Positions 8,058 to 17,757 of a stretch of DNA of 64,000 nt are shown here, in pieces (the stretch's first letter is position 1; every line of letters starts with the position of its first letter). The stretch covers positions 124,001-188,000 of the forward strand of contig CAYUIV010000001.1 in the NCBI GenBank assembly GCA_964444925.1, given 5' to 3'. The translations under genes and the position numbers were made by a program. The DNA is from CAYUIV01 sp964444925 (GTDB lineage Bacteria > Pseudomonadota > Gammaproteobacteria > Diplorickettsiales > Diplorickettsiaceae). The notes beneath the pieces are model-generated. The model had not been told where the DNA came from. It ran no database searches and saw only the letters and a list, made by a program, of their open reading frames with translations.

Positions 8058-10088
8058 CTATTTGATTATTTCTTCTGTATCAGAATCTAAGAAACTACTT
8101 AAAATCTCTGCAGGTGAAGGATGTCGCAGCTTCCGTAAAGATTTAGACTCGATTTGCCGTATACGCTCTCTAGTGACAACAAATTGTTTGCCTACATCTT
8201 CAAGGGTACTGTCAGTATTCATTTTAATTCCAAAACGCATACGAATTACTTTTGCTTCCCGCTCTACTAAATTTTCATTCAACACTTTATCTACTGCTTG
8301 TTCTAATCCAGCTTTTAATGCAATATCAAGTGGAGAAGTACCAAATCCCTCAATAAAATCTCCTAAATGCGAGTCTCCATCGTCTCCAATAGGTGTTTCC
8401 ATTGAAATTGGCTCTTTTGATATTTTTAAAATTTTAGTAATCTTTTCTTTTGACCATCCTCCCATCGCTTTTCCTAATTCTTCTGGTTTAGGTATCTTTC
8501 CTGTTTTTTGTAGAATTTGTCTTGAAATACGATTTAGTTTATTAATCGTTTCAATCATGTGAACAGGAATGCGTATAGTACGTGCTTGGTCTGCAATAGA
8601 GCGTGTGATCGCTTGTCTTATCCACCATGTTGCATAAGTTGAGAATTTATAGCCTCTGCGATACTCAAATTTATCCACAGCCTTCATTAAACCAATATTG
8701 CCTTCTTGAATTAGATCTAAAAACTGTAGTCCTCGATTGGTATATTTTTTTGCAATAGAAATCACCAAACGTAGATTGGCTTCTACCATTTCTTTCTTAG
8801 CATTGGCTGTCTTTTTTTCTCCTGCAGCAATTTGTTGATTAATTGCACGGATATCGTTTAGAGAAAGGGAAGTCATCTTTTCAATATCACGCAATGCATT
8901 TTGCGCATTAATAATTGTAGGCTTTATTTCTTCTAATTTTTTAGCATATTTTTCTTCTTCTACAATTAGGCGATCAATCCACAACAGATCTGTTTCATTT
9001 CCTGCAAATAGTTTAATAAAGACAGGATGTGGTATACCTGCTTTTCTTTCACATTCATTCTTGATGTGGCGCTCTTGTTTTCTAATCACCTCTAAAACAC
9101 GTCGTACTTCTTTTATCAACGTTTCCAAAAGTTTGGGAGCAAGTTTAAATTTTTTAAATACTTCACCCAGTGCTTCAATTGACTTTTTTGTGGTCTTATG
9201 ATGATAGCCATATTTTTTAAAAGATTTCAGCGCTTTTTGATGAGCTGTATTTAACTCTACAAAATGTAATTTTATGAGTTTAGGATCGGGTCCTGAATCA
9301 ATTTCAATACTGCTTTCAAATGTTTTATCTTCGTTTAAGTCCTTTTTTTTCTCTTCAGAATGTGTTTCTTTTAAATCAGAAAAAGTATTTTTTTCATCTA
9401 CTTCTGTCTCATCTGACTCATACCCACTATCATTTGACTCATATCCACTATCATTAAACTCTAAATCTTCATCACTCGTATTTTCCATCTCTGTTTTTGG
9501 GGATGAAGATGTTATCGTATTTTCTTCTATAAAACCGGTTACTATTTCATTGGGGCGTATCTTTTCTTTTTGACTTTGACTGTTTTTATATAGCTGTAGA
9601 AAAGATGTGATAACGAAAAGATATTGAGATAATCCTTTCAAAATAGCTTGTGCTCCTTCTTCAATACGTTTTGCAAGCGCAATTTCCCCTTCACGTGTTA
9701 AAAGAGGTATTTCACCCATTGCACGCATATACATTCGTACGGGATCATTTGTTTTACCTAAAACATCTTCATTGAGTAAATGGTTCGTCTCTATCCTAGA
9801 AGATAACTCTTCAGTCGATGATATTGTGTCGTCTGAAGATAATAATGGCTCCATATTTGTAGGAGCACCTTGAACGAAAATACCATTTTCATCTAACAGT
9901 GCTGTAACTTCTTCTATTTGCTCCATTTGAAGCTGATCTTGTTCTAAATCGGACGAACCATCTCCTCCCATGTCGTAATCATTGATCTCACTTACATAAT
10001 CATTGACTTCACTCCAAGTTAGAAAACCTTGTTTTTTACCTTGCACAATCAACTCTTGGAAGCGAATTTGTTGCTGTTCAAGATCCAT
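8058..10088 (-). CDS. rpoD: RNA polymerase primary sigma factor RpoD (sigma-70)
   Basis: The 676-residue protein carries all sigma-70 regions. There is an acidic N-terminal region 1.1, and region 1.2 with DPVRMYMRAMGEIPLLTREGE. Next is a large non-conserved region, then regions 2.1-2.4 with NLRLVISIAKKY, GLQFLDLIQEGNIGLMKAV and FSTYATWWIRQAI. Regions 3 and 4.1-4.2 follow, ending with VTRERIRQIESK. The region between 1.2 and 2 is unusually acidic and contains a perfect NDSGYES heptapeptide repeat at about residues 211-225. The usual operon partners rpsU and dnaG are not adjacent. Confidence 0.97.
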   Translation of the reverse strand: MDLEQQQIRFQELIVQGKKQGFLTWSEVNDYVSEINDYDMGGDGSSDLEQDQLQMEQIEEVTALLDENGIFVQGAPTNMEPLLSSDDTISSTEELSSRIETNHLLNEDVLGKTNDPVRMYMRAMGEIPLLTREGEIALAKRIEEGAQAILKGLSQYLFVITSFLQLYKNSQSQKEKIRPNEIVTGFIEENTITSSSPKTEMENTSDEDLEFNDSGYESNDSGYESDETEVDEKNTFSDLKETHSEEKKKDLNEDKTFESSIEIDSGPDPKLIKLHFVELNTAHQKALKSFKKYGYHHKTTKKSIEALGEVFKKFKLAPKLLETLIKEVRRVLEVIRKQERHIKNECERKAGIPHPVFIKLFAGNETDLLWIDRLIVEEEKYAKKLEEIKPTIINAQNALRDIEKMTSLSLNDIRAINQQIAAGEKKTANAKKEMVEANLRLVISIAKKYTNRGLQFLDLIQEGNIGLMKAVDKFEYRRGYKFSTYATWWIRQAITRSIADQARTIRIPVHMIETINKLNRISRQILQKTGKIPKPEELGKAMGGWSKEKITKILKISKEPISMETPIGDDGDSHLGDFIEGFGTSPLDIALKAGLEQAVDKVLNENLVEREAKVIRMRFGIKMNTDSTLEDVGKQFVVTRERIRQIESKSLRKLRHPSPAEILSSFLDSDTEEIIK
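9415..9456. repeat. 21-bp tandem repeat inside rpoD encoding NDSGYES twice
   Basis: Two adjacent 21-base units (9415-9435 and 9436-9456) differ at two positions and encode NDSGYES NDSGYES in the non-conserved acidic region of RpoD. The unit keeps the reading frame, so copy-number change would alter protein length without disrupting it. Confidence 0.8.
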
Positions 10089-10184
10089 GCTATGTTAACC
10101 TCTCAAAGAATATAAAATTCAGCTGACGCAAATTTTGTGAAATTTAAATAAGAAACCATCAAACATACCACCAATATTGGGATG

Positions 10185-10214
10185 AATATAGAGAACTCAA
10201 ATGTTTTTTATCAA
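10185..10214 (-). promoter_or_regulatory. Candidate sigma70 promoter for rpoD
   Basis: On the minus strand TTGATA and TATATT are separated by 18 bases, about 100 bases upstream of the rpoD start codon. The match is good for an AT-rich genome, but such matches also occur by chance. Confidence 0.4.
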
Positions 10215-10234
10215 AAATTGAAAAATTTCAACAA

Positions 10235-10747
10235 GTGTCAAATATTTTATTGCAGTATTTAAGCTACTGGATTGCTATTGGTTTTGGAACAGGATGGTTC
10301 TATTACGCACCAGGTACGTTTGCAACAGTTTTCGTTGGTTTTCCACTCTATTGGGTTTTACAAACTGTCTTAAATCATTTTTATACTTTCTTTTTACTTT
10401 TTGCAACTTTATTTGGTATTCTATGTTGTCACATTGCTGAAAATATGCTGAAAAAAAGGGATCACCAATCTATTGTATGGGATGAAGTTTGTGGATATCT
10501 TTGCACGATGCTCTCTATACCCTTTCAAACACATTGGATGATCATTGGATTTTTTTTATTTCGATTTTTTGATATTGTAAAGCCAAACATAATTGGCTAC
10601 GTCAATCGACATTTTAAAGGTGGTGTTGGCATTATGCTAGACGACGTTATAGCGGGACTCTTTGCAAATTTTATCATGCGCCTTATACTATTTGCCGGTC
10701 TAGGATATAGGATTAATAATGTGCATATGCCACAGTTTTTTGTTTAA
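10235..10747 (+). CDS. pgpA: Phosphatidylglycerophosphatase A
   Basis: The 170-residue inner-membrane enzyme dephosphorylates phosphatidylglycerol phosphate to phosphatidylglycerol. Family signs are GFGTGWFYYAPGTFAT at the N terminus, the acidic IVWDEVCGY motif and the FFLFRFFDIVKP stretch followed by GGVGIMLDDVIAG. The start is a GTG preceded by little ribosome-binding sequence. Its last 48 bases overlap the 3' end of comEC on the other strand. The preceding enzyme of the pathway, pgsA, is at 36.7-37.3 kb in this window. Confidence 0.93.
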   Translation: MSNILLQYLSYWIAIGFGTGWFYYAPGTFATVFVGFPLYWVLQTVLNHFYTFFLLFATLFGILCCHIAENMLKKRDHQSIVWDEVCGYLCTMLSIPFQTHWMIIGFFLFRFFDIVKPNIIGYVNRHFKGGVGIMLDDVIAGLFANFIMRLILFAGLGYRINNVHMPQFFV

Positions 10748-13096
10748 TTTTCGATAAGTATCAATAGTGATACCATCTCTCAATTTCACAGTAATTGCTC
10801 CTCTTTCAGCAGTATCGTAAATTTGGCAACCTTGTTGTTGAAAACGTTTTACTACCTCTTTACTTGGAAAGTTGAATTGATTACGATAGCCGGTAGGAAA
10901 TAGTACGTAACGCGGTTGTACTGCTTTAATAAACTGTATGCTAGACGAAGTTTTACTGCCATGATGAGGTGCAATGAGTACAGTACTTTTAATATGCAGG
11001 TGATTTTGCATCAGAATAGATTCCGCTTTCTTCTGAATATCGCCAGGCAACAAAATACTGTTTTTTCCATTATCAATTCTTAAAACGCAAGAAGCATCAT
11101 TTCCTTTTAATTGCTGTGTTTTAGGGGGATGTAGAATACAAAATGTTACTCCGTCCCACTGCCATGTTTGTCCCATTCTACAAAAACAGACGGATTGATT
11201 AAAAGGATGTATTTTCTTAAAGTGTCCGATAAGTATTGATTGGATACAAATTTTTTTTATGATGCTTTTAGCGCCGCCACTATGATCATTATCTCCATGA
11301 CTAATGATTAATTTATCAATCTTTTTGATTCCAAGCGTATTAAGATAAGGTAAAACAACTGCTTCACCTGTATCAAAAAATTCATTAAATGCAGGTCCTG
11401 TATCATACACCAGCGTATGATTTCTTGTTCGAATAACTGCTGAAAGCCCTTGACCTACATCAAGTAATGTAAGCCATACTTCTCCTTGGTCAGGTTTTTC
11501 AGATTTTAAAAAAAGTACAGGTAACAGATACAAAATTTTTAAATAATTGCGCGCTGGAAAACGGTATGGTAGAAAAAATAATCCAATACCAACGATGATG
11601 CTAGAAAAAACAAAAGTATTATCAATATAAATAGTACGTTGCACAAAAGGTAACGCTGCGATTTTGCAAAGTAAATCCCAAAGAATTTCAAAAGTTTTTT
11701 CACCTATTTGAATAAAAAGTATTCCTACTGTAGGAGAAATAAGACTTATAAAAGTTCCTGCCATAGTGATTGGCAAAACGATAAATCCAATCCAAGAAAT
11801 AGTAAAAAGATTCACGACAAAACTAATATAATTAATTTGGTGAAAGAAAAAAATTGTCAACGGTATAAGACCAATACTAATCATCCATTGAATGTGGCTT
11901 GCTTCTTTTAAAAATCTAAACCAAACCGTATCAGAAGTTTTTCTATAGAAAAATAGCGATTGTGTATTTAAGCGCACTAAAAGAATTGCAACAGCCCAAA
12001 AAGAGAACCAAAAGCTAACGCTTAATACAATTGTAGGATCAAATAAAAGCAAGAGAATTAAAGCGCTAGACCATCCTAACCAAGATGATATAACACGTCG
12101 CCTCAGCACACTACCACTGACAAGAATAGATGTCAGCATGACACGCTTTACAGGAAGCGCAAAACCAGAAAGAATACTGTAGCTCAATGCTCCAAGCAGA
12201 GCCATAAGAATACCTATTTCTTGTGCTGGCCAATAAAGTCCAAGCCACTTTGATTGTCGCCATAAAAAACTGGATAATTTATAAAAAATACCGCTTATAA
12301 AACCAATATGTAAGCCAGAGATAGAGAATAAATGCGTTGTCCCTGTTGCTTGCATTACTTGCCAATGCTGCTGCAAAATATCTTCTCGCATTCCTGTTAC
12401 TAAAGCATTAAGAAATCCTATATTCTCTTTGTGTCTAACACTGTTTTGAATATAAATACTAAGAGTTGATCGAAAAGAATTAATCTTTGTAAGAATAGTG
12501 TAACGAATAGCTTGATAATAAGAATAATGAAATGGTGCAATACGAACAAAATAAAAAGTTTTTCGATTAAGAGTTGTTCCAATTAACTGAATTTTGTTTT
12601 GGAATAACCATCGCTCGTAGTCAAAACTTCCTTGATTCCAAAAGCCTCTTGGTTGCTTTAAACGGATCATTAATTTCCATCTTTCGCCTAAATGAGGCAA
12701 AAAACTTTTTCCTTGCTGGTAATTATAATGAGAAAGAAGTACGCGCGTGAAACTTTTTTGCGGATGGTCATTAATATTGTCAATAAGATACTCAAACTGC
12801 ACACGCCGCGCTTTTATTTTGGGTACAGATGCAATAGTACCTATTACTTTGATAGGTTTATAGAGATATTGATCAGGTACGCTATGTTTTAAAGTTAAAA
12901 CGTAATACGTATTCCAGATCATACCTAGTGTAAATATAATACCTATTTGGCTCAATTGCTTTACAAAGTAAAAAGGCAACATCCACAACGATAGAAAAGT
13001 GAAAAGCAGTAAAAAAAGTATCCAAATAGGTATCAACTGCTGGCTAAATATTACAAAAGCTGTACTGACTAGAAGAATACAAGCAGATAGTAGCAA
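10700..13096 (-). CDS. comEC: DNA internalisation competence protein ComEC/Rec2
   Basis: The 798-residue protein forms the inner-membrane channel for single-stranded DNA in natural transformation. It has N-terminal membrane segments with a soluble OB-like domain (about residues 70-200). The polytopic competence domain contains TGTTHLFSISGLHIGFISG (about 250-268). The C-terminal metallo-beta-lactamase-like domain has DVGQGLSAVI, HGDNDHSGGA and the APHHGSKTSSS motif. The length is typical of gammaproteobacterial ComEC and no frame break is seen. It overlaps pgpA tail to tail by 48 bases. In a genome that is losing genes, an intact comEC suggests that DNA uptake or DNA use as nutrient is still selected. 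Confidence 0.94.
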   Translation of the reverse strand: MLLSACILLVSTAFVIFSQQLIPIWILFLLLFTFLSLWMLPFYFVKQLSQIGIIFTLGMIWNTYYVLTLKHSVPDQYLYKPIKVIGTIASVPKIKARRVQFEYLIDNINDHPQKSFTRVLLSHYNYQQGKSFLPHLGERWKLMIRLKQPRGFWNQGSFDYERWLFQNKIQLIGTTLNRKTFYFVRIAPFHYSYYQAIRYTILTKINSFRSTLSIYIQNSVRHKENIGFLNALVTGMREDILQQHWQVMQATGTTHLFSISGLHIGFISGIFYKLSSFLWRQSKWLGLYWPAQEIGILMALLGALSYSILSGFALPVKRVMLTSILVSGSVLRRRVISSWLGWSSALILLLLFDPTIVLSVSFWFSFWAVAILLVRLNTQSLFFYRKTSDTVWFRFLKEASHIQWMISIGLIPLTIFFFHQINYISFVVNLFTISWIGFIVLPITMAGTFISLISPTVGILFIQIGEKTFEILWDLLCKIAALPFVQRTIYIDNTFVFSSIIVGIGLFFLPYRFPARNYLKILYLLPVLFLKSEKPDQGEVWLTLLDVGQGLSAVIRTRNHTLVYDTGPAFNEFFDTGEAVVLPYLNTLGIKKIDKLIISHGDNDHSGGAKSIIKKICIQSILIGHFKKIHPFNQSVCFCRMGQTWQWDGVTFCILHPPKTQQLKGNDASCVLRIDNGKNSILLPGDIQKKAESILMQNHLHIKSTVLIAPHHGSKTSSSIQFIKAVQPRYVLFPTGYRNQFNFPSKEVVKRFQQQGCQIYDTAERGAITVKLRDGITIDTYRKLNKKLWHMHIINPIS

Positions 13097-13379
13097 TGCT
13101 AACCCTCTTAAAAAAAGTCAATATTTAACATACTAGTAAGATTTCTTGAGATGTGAAGTTGATTCAATCAAGCAAAAAATTGTTTTATTTGACAGTGCTA
13201 TCAACATTACGATTTAGTATCGATTTATTACATCCTATATTCAATAAAAAGCTTTTCTGCTTTGCTAGCCGCTATATGACAGTAAGTAGCAAAAAATCAC
13301 TGAGTGGATACAAAAGCAAATGAATGATATTTTAGTGAAGTGTCATAATATTTTTCTGTAGATCAGAGAGTAATACCTT

Positions 13380-14141
13380 ATGAATATGCCTTATAATGAG
13401 CTAAACGATGACCTGCCTAATGAGTTACTCCACAAGCAGTATAATTTCGATAGACCACTAACTTGTTTAGGAGATTTTCTGTTGAAATTTAGTGAAAGTA
13501 CCACTTTCTCAGTATGGGTCAAAGATATTGTTACCTATAAACATATTATGAATAATCAAATATGTAGTAATAAGTGGGGATTAAATCAATCTGGACTAAC
13601 AGGGATGACGACTCGAGAAGTATTAGAGCGGGTGAAAGATTTTTCTACGTTAGAAGAAGAATTAAAAACAATTGAAGCAAATGAAAGGACTGCACTTGAA
13701 AATAATAAACAAAACGTTTTCTTACAAACATTACTAACCCACGGTAAAAAAATCAGTTTACAAAAAACTTTGATTACACCAATGCTAGGTACAAATAATC
13801 AAGCGGTTGCTATTGTTGGCATGGCATATGAATTTACAAAACATGCCAACTTAATGTATCTACTTGACTTGTACCAACGCTATTACCTTTCTAAGAAACA
13901 AGTCGTGACGCATTTTTCACATTACCTTGCATTGGATCGCTATTTTCTTAAAGCACTCAGTTTTGCAGAGCTGAAAACTTTGTGCGCAATGACACAGGAT
14001 ATAAAATATAAATCTGTTGCACAATTACAAAACATTTCTATCAAAACTCTATCCAGTTATCTTGAATCTTTAAAAGATAAATTAAAAACAAATGTTGAGC
14101 TCTTTGCTGTGGTTAACTTATTAAAAAACCGACCTGCTTGA
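13380..14141 (+). CDS. PAS-like sensor with LuxR-type helix-turn-helix, putative regulator
   Basis: The N-terminal half of this 253-residue protein (about residues 30-155) looks like a PAS fold. The C-terminal about 60 residues match a LuxR/FixJ-type HTH: LSFAELKTL, then SVAQLQNISIKTLSSYLESLKDKL, then a hydrophobic helix. The HTH is somewhat degenerate, since the usual KEIA turn is replaced. A GAGAG-type ribosome binding site precedes the ATG. It lies 13 bases before a metabolite:H+ symporter-type carrier and probably controls it. This regulator/carrier pairing recurs in Legionella and Coxiella relatives. The ligand is unknown. Confidence 0.7.
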   Translation: MNMPYNELNDDLPNELLHKQYNFDRPLTCLGDFLLKFSESTTFSVWVKDIVTYKHIMNNQICSNKWGLNQSGLTGMTTREVLERVKDFSTLEEELKTIEANERTALENNKQNVFLQTLLTHGKKISLQKTLITPMLGTNNQAVAIVGMAYEFTKHANLMYLLDLYQRYYLSKKQVVTHFSHYLALDRYFLKALSFAELKTLCAMTQDIKYKSVAQLQNISIKTLSSYLESLKDKLKTNVELFAVVNLLKNRPA

Positions 14142-14154
14142 TTAGCCTACAACG

Positions 14155-15393
14155 ATGCGCAATATTTATACCATCGGTATCTTAGCGAATATATTTGAAT
14201 GGTTTGAATTCTCAATTTTCAATTTCTTAGCAGGATACATTGGACAAATTTTCTTTTCTACAGCAGACTCTGTTACAGGGTTAATCAATGGTTTTATGAT
14301 GTTTGCAATGAGCTACCTTGTGCGCCCTTTAGGTAGTCTTGTGTTCGGTCTAATTGCGGATCAAAAAGGCAATCAATTTGTACTACAACTTTCTTTAATT
14401 TTAATGGCTATTCCTACTCTATTAATTGGTTTTTTGCCCGTTTATAGTCAAATAGGTGTATTTTCTACTTTCTTGTTGTTAATGCTTAGATTGATTCAAG
14501 GGTTTGCAATGGCAGGTGAATTACCAAGTAGCGCACGCTATGTTTTTGAAAACTCAAAAAAAGCGTCTAGAAGTTTAACTTGTAGCATCGCAATGAGTAG
14601 TACAACTATTGGAGTACTACTTGGCTCACTAACAGTGATTGTAATGAATTATTTTCTTGATGATAACGCATTACTTCATTGGGGATGGCGACTTCCTTTT
14701 CTAGGAAGCATGCCGCTTGCTTTTTTAATTATTTATTTTCGTTATTCCATCTATAAATCACAGACGGAAGACAAAAAAATAGTCAAAATAAATTGGTTTC
14801 CAACAGGTAGTAAAGCGTATCTTATACCTTGTCTTAAAGGTATGGCGATTATCTCATTTAGCACAGTTTGCTTTTATACTTGTATTCTATGGATGCCAAG
14901 CTACTTACATTATTTCTTAAAAATTGATAGGAAAGTTGCACAATTAACCAATATAGTTACATTGTTAACAAGCCTGCCTTTTTATTTTGTAGCAGGCTAT
15001 CTCTCCCAGAAATTTAAATATATTAATACATTAAAAATAGGAACTATATCAATTCTGTTTTCTATTTTTCCAATTTTTTATTTTTTACAAACCAGTCAAA
15101 AATTAAACGTACTTCTTTTTCTACAGCTCATTTTTATTCTATTCTTTGTTATGGTGAACTCTGTGACCATTGAACTACTCATCGACCTTTTCCCTTTTGA
15201 ACATAGAAGTTTAGGATTAAGTATTGCTTGGGCCTTACCCAGTTCTATCATTGGCGGAACGACACCTTGGCTATATAGCTATGTTATCAATACTAGAGGC
15301 TGGACGCTGTTTCCGGCTTTCTATGTTGCAAGTTTTGCTTTGTTTGCATTGTTTATTATATCGACGCTTGAACCGAAGAAATTTGATATCTGA
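14155..15393 (+). CDS. MFS transporter of the metabolite:H+ symporter (ProP-like) type
   Basis: The 412-residue protein has 12 predicted membrane segments. The N-terminal signature is GILANIFEWFEFSIFNFLAGYIG, as in ProP/ShiA/KgtP-type carriers. The loop 2-3 motif is RPLGSLVFGLIADQKGNQ, and MLRLIQGFAMAGELPSS follows in helix 4. It would import an osmolyte, dicarboxylate or amino-acid-like substrate with protons. The substrate cannot be read from the sequence. It is co-directional with the LuxR-like gene 13 bases upstream. Confidence 0.85.
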   Translation: MRNIYTIGILANIFEWFEFSIFNFLAGYIGQIFFSTADSVTGLINGFMMFAMSYLVRPLGSLVFGLIADQKGNQFVLQLSLILMAIPTLLIGFLPVYSQIGVFSTFLLLMLRLIQGFAMAGELPSSARYVFENSKKASRSLTCSIAMSSTTIGVLLGSLTVIVMNYFLDDNALLHWGWRLPFLGSMPLAFLIIYFRYSIYKSQTEDKKIVKINWFPTGSKAYLIPCLKGMAIISFSTVCFYTCILWMPSYLHYFLKIDRKVAQLTNIVTLLTSLPFYFVAGYLSQKFKYINTLKIGTISILFSIFPIFYFLQTSQKLNVLLFLQLIFILFFVMVNSVTIELLIDLFPFEHRSLGLSIAWALPSSIIGGTTPWLYSYVINTRGWTLFPAFYVASFALFALFIISTLEPKKFDI

Positions 15394-15523
15394 TTTTCGG
15401 AGATTAAAGTGTATGTGTTGATCAACTCCATCTACTTTGCTTATCATTTAATGTTGTGTGCAAATTTACACTGTAGAAACTTTTTTATATAATGTTGATC
15501 TACTTTTACAATCACATCTTATT

Positions 15524-15772
15524 ATGAAAAAAAATATTCATCCCAAATCCTCGCCTTTACGTGTACAGTGCCGATGCAAAGAAACTGTTTTTGACACTGT
15601 TTCTACGTTGCAACAAGAAGTGTTCTACCCTGAAAAATGTGTTAAATGTCATCCTTACTATACGGGTGTTTATAACAAAAATATCAATGAAAAATCTCAC
15701 AGTGCAAGAGCAAAACTATTTAATCACTTTGATATCAATAATCTTGCAACTGAAAAGACATCTAAAGTATAG
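15524..15772 (+). CDS. rpmE: 50S ribosomal protein L31, zinc-binding type
   Basis: The 82-residue protein starts MKKNIHPKSSPLRVQCRC and continues with PEKCVKCHPYYTG, the classic L31 pattern. Four cysteines (CxC and CxxC) mark the zinc-binding form. It belongs to the central protuberance of the large subunit. A longer in-frame extension to 15458 exists, but alignment to L31 puts the start at the ATG at 15524. The C terminus is about a dozen residues longer than E. coli L31. It sits alone between two carrier genes. Confidence 0.93.
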   Translation: MKKNIHPKSSPLRVQCRCKETVFDTVSTLQQEVFYPEKCVKCHPYYTGVYNKNINEKSHSARAKLFNHFDINNLATEKTSKV

Positions 15773-15793
15773 GCAAACAAACGTTTTTTCTCG

Positions 15794-17083
15794 ATGTCAG
15801 TGATAAGTCCTATCTATCCAACAACACTTTTTTCATGGATTATTTGGAGTTTAGCAGCAGCTTTCTACTGTTACGAATATCTGTTGCGTATTTTACCAAG
15901 CGTTATGACGGAACAATTACGTTGTTTGTTTGCAATCAATGGATTGGCACTAGGTAATTTAACTGCTGTTTACTATTATGCTTATATTCCCATGCAGCTT
16001 CCTGCAGGGATTTTAATGGATAGAAACAGTCCTAGAAAAATACTTGCGATTGCATGTCTTTTATGCGCGTTCGGTACTTATCTCTTTGGACAATCAATTC
16101 TATGGCTTGCTTACCTTGGCCGGTTTTTAATAGGCTTTGGCTCATCTTTTGCATTCATTGGTGTAATGAAACTTTCAACATTATGGTTTTCTGAAAACTA
16201 TTTTAGCTTGATGACAGGGTTAACAACAAGTTTAGGCATGATAGGAGCTATGCTTGGTAACATGACTTTGACACAGCTAATACTTTGGGCAGGGATGGAA
16301 AAATTACTCATGTTCGCCGTTGTCTTTGGAATAGTTTTAACGTTCTTGATATGGGCAATTATTCCTGAATTTGATAGGTTAGATAAGCCCAATATCAATC
16401 ACACTTTAGAGAGAGCTCACTATATCAAAGCATTGATTACGCTTTGCTATGATAAACGAATATGGTTACTAGGTGGCATTGGCTGCTTTCTCTTTCTTTC
16501 TTTAACAGCATTTGCTGAAATATGGGGAATTCCTTATTTAACGCGACACTATCAACTTTCAGCCGTGACAGCTGCGCACTATAACTCACTTGTTTTTCTT
16601 GGATGGGCAATAGGTAGCCCTTTGATGGGGATTATCACAAATCAATTGATTAAAAATGAAAATCGTTTTTATTTTATCGCAGTGAATACATGGCTTGGTA
16701 TGATATGTTTCAGTCTGATGCTATATTTACCTCATATTGTAAAACCCTATTTAGGACCATTGCTCTTCTTATTTGGACTGTTTAGCTCGGTACAAATTGT
16801 TGTTTTTACGATTGTAAAAAGTTTATATAAAGAAAACATATCCGGTAGTGCTTTTGCTTTAACCAATTTTTTAGTGATGTTAGGTGGTGGTATTGCTCAA
16901 CCCATGATTGGTCACATACTAGATACTTTCTCCAAAAGTACTTCTCAAAGTGACTTAATCTATTTTTCAGCAAGTAGTTTTACTTATGCGTTAAGTCTTA
17001 TACCGATTGCATTTCTATGTGCTTCAATACTGAGTATTTGGCTAAAGAAAATTGTGTATGATGAAACTCATATCTTAAAATAA
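15794..17083 (+). CDS. MFS transporter, unknown substrate
   Basis: The 429-residue, 12-helix major facilitator has an N-terminal half with YYYAYIPMQLPAGILMDRNSPRK, the MFS loop 2-3 motif. RFLIGFGSSFAFIGVMKLSTLWF follows in helices 4-5. It resembles the carrier at 26048-27319 in layout and in these motifs, so the two are probably paralogues of a family expanded in Legionella and Coxiella relatives. The stop overlaps the trmB start (TAATG), which suggests coupled translation with trmB and miaA. Confidence 0.82.
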   Translation: MSVISPIYPTTLFSWIIWSLAAAFYCYEYLLRILPSVMTEQLRCLFAINGLALGNLTAVYYYAYIPMQLPAGILMDRNSPRKILAIACLLCAFGTYLFGQSILWLAYLGRFLIGFGSSFAFIGVMKLSTLWFSENYFSLMTGLTTSLGMIGAMLGNMTLTQLILWAGMEKLLMFAVVFGIVLTFLIWAIIPEFDRLDKPNINHTLERAHYIKALITLCYDKRIWLLGGIGCFLFLSLTAFAEIWGIPYLTRHYQLSAVTAAHYNSLVFLGWAIGSPLMGIITNQLIKNENRFYFIAVNTWLGMICFSLMLYLPHIVKPYLGPLLFLFGLFSSVQIVVFTIVKSLYKENISGSAFALTNFLVMLGGGIAQPMIGHILDTFSKSTSQSDLIYFSASSFTYALSLIPIAFLCASILSIWLKKIVYDETHILK

Positions 17084-17757
17084 TGCATCTTGAGAGAAAC
17101 ACGGTACGCAGTTTTGTTCGCCGCGAACGTCATCAATCACTTTCTCCTATGCTTAAAAGGCTTTGGGAACAATACAGCATAAATCTTTCTCACCCAAATT
17201 TTTTGACACACTATTTTAACAATACTAAAAAAGCAATAATATTAGAAATTGGTTTTGGGAAAGGAGAAAGTCTTCTTACACAAGCAAGAACATATTCTGA
17301 TAAAAACTATTTAGGTATTGAAGTCTATCGTAAAGGTATTTTTTCAATGTTATCTGCATTATCGCATCATTCACTCGATAATTTACGGTTTATTGAAGGA
17401 GATGCATGTGAAATTTTATCAAAATATTTCTCAAAAAAAATACTTGATCAGATACAAATACTGTTTCCAGATCCTTGGCCTAAAAAACGACACCATAAAA
17501 GACGTTTAATTCAAACTGATTTCATTGAACAGTTATATCATTTGCTTAAACCAGGGGGTAGCTTGTATCTTGCAACTGATTGGCCTCCTTATGCATTGCA
17601 CATATTAAAGGTAATCGATGAGGTTAAAGGCTTCATAAAAATAGAAAATAGTGATGAAAAATCGAGTACATGGCTTGATATACCGACCACTAAATTTGAG
17701 AAACGCGCTTTTGCTCTTCACCACAAGATAAAATATCTCCATTTTATAAAATGTTGA
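17083..17757 (+). CDS. trmB: tRNA (guanine(46)-N(7))-methyltransferase TrmB
   Basis: The 224-residue SAM-dependent enzyme makes m7G46 in the variable loop of tRNAs. Visible signatures are LEIGFGKGESLL (SAM loop), NYLGIEVYRKGI, and FPDPWPKKRHHKRRL, which is diagnostic of the family. TDWPPYALH lies near the C terminus. It overlaps the upstream carrier by one base and the downstream miaA by seven, so the three genes form one unit with two tRNA modification enzymes at its end. Confidence 0.96.
   Translation: MHLERNTVRSFVRRERHQSLSPMLKRLWEQYSINLSHPNFLTHYFNNTKKAIILEIGFGKGESLLTQARTYSDKNYLGIEVYRKGIFSMLSALSHHSLDNLRFIEGDACEILSKYFSKKILDQIQILFPDPWPKKRHHKRRLIQTDFIEQLYHLLKPGGSLYLATDWPPYALHILKVIDEVKGFIKIENSDEKSSTWLDIPTTKFEKRAFALHHKIKYLHFIKC

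Noticed and set aside
15458..15523. N-terminal extension of ribosomal protein L31
   Set aside because: The 22 extra residues have no counterpart in L31, and the family start MKKNIHP is at 15524.
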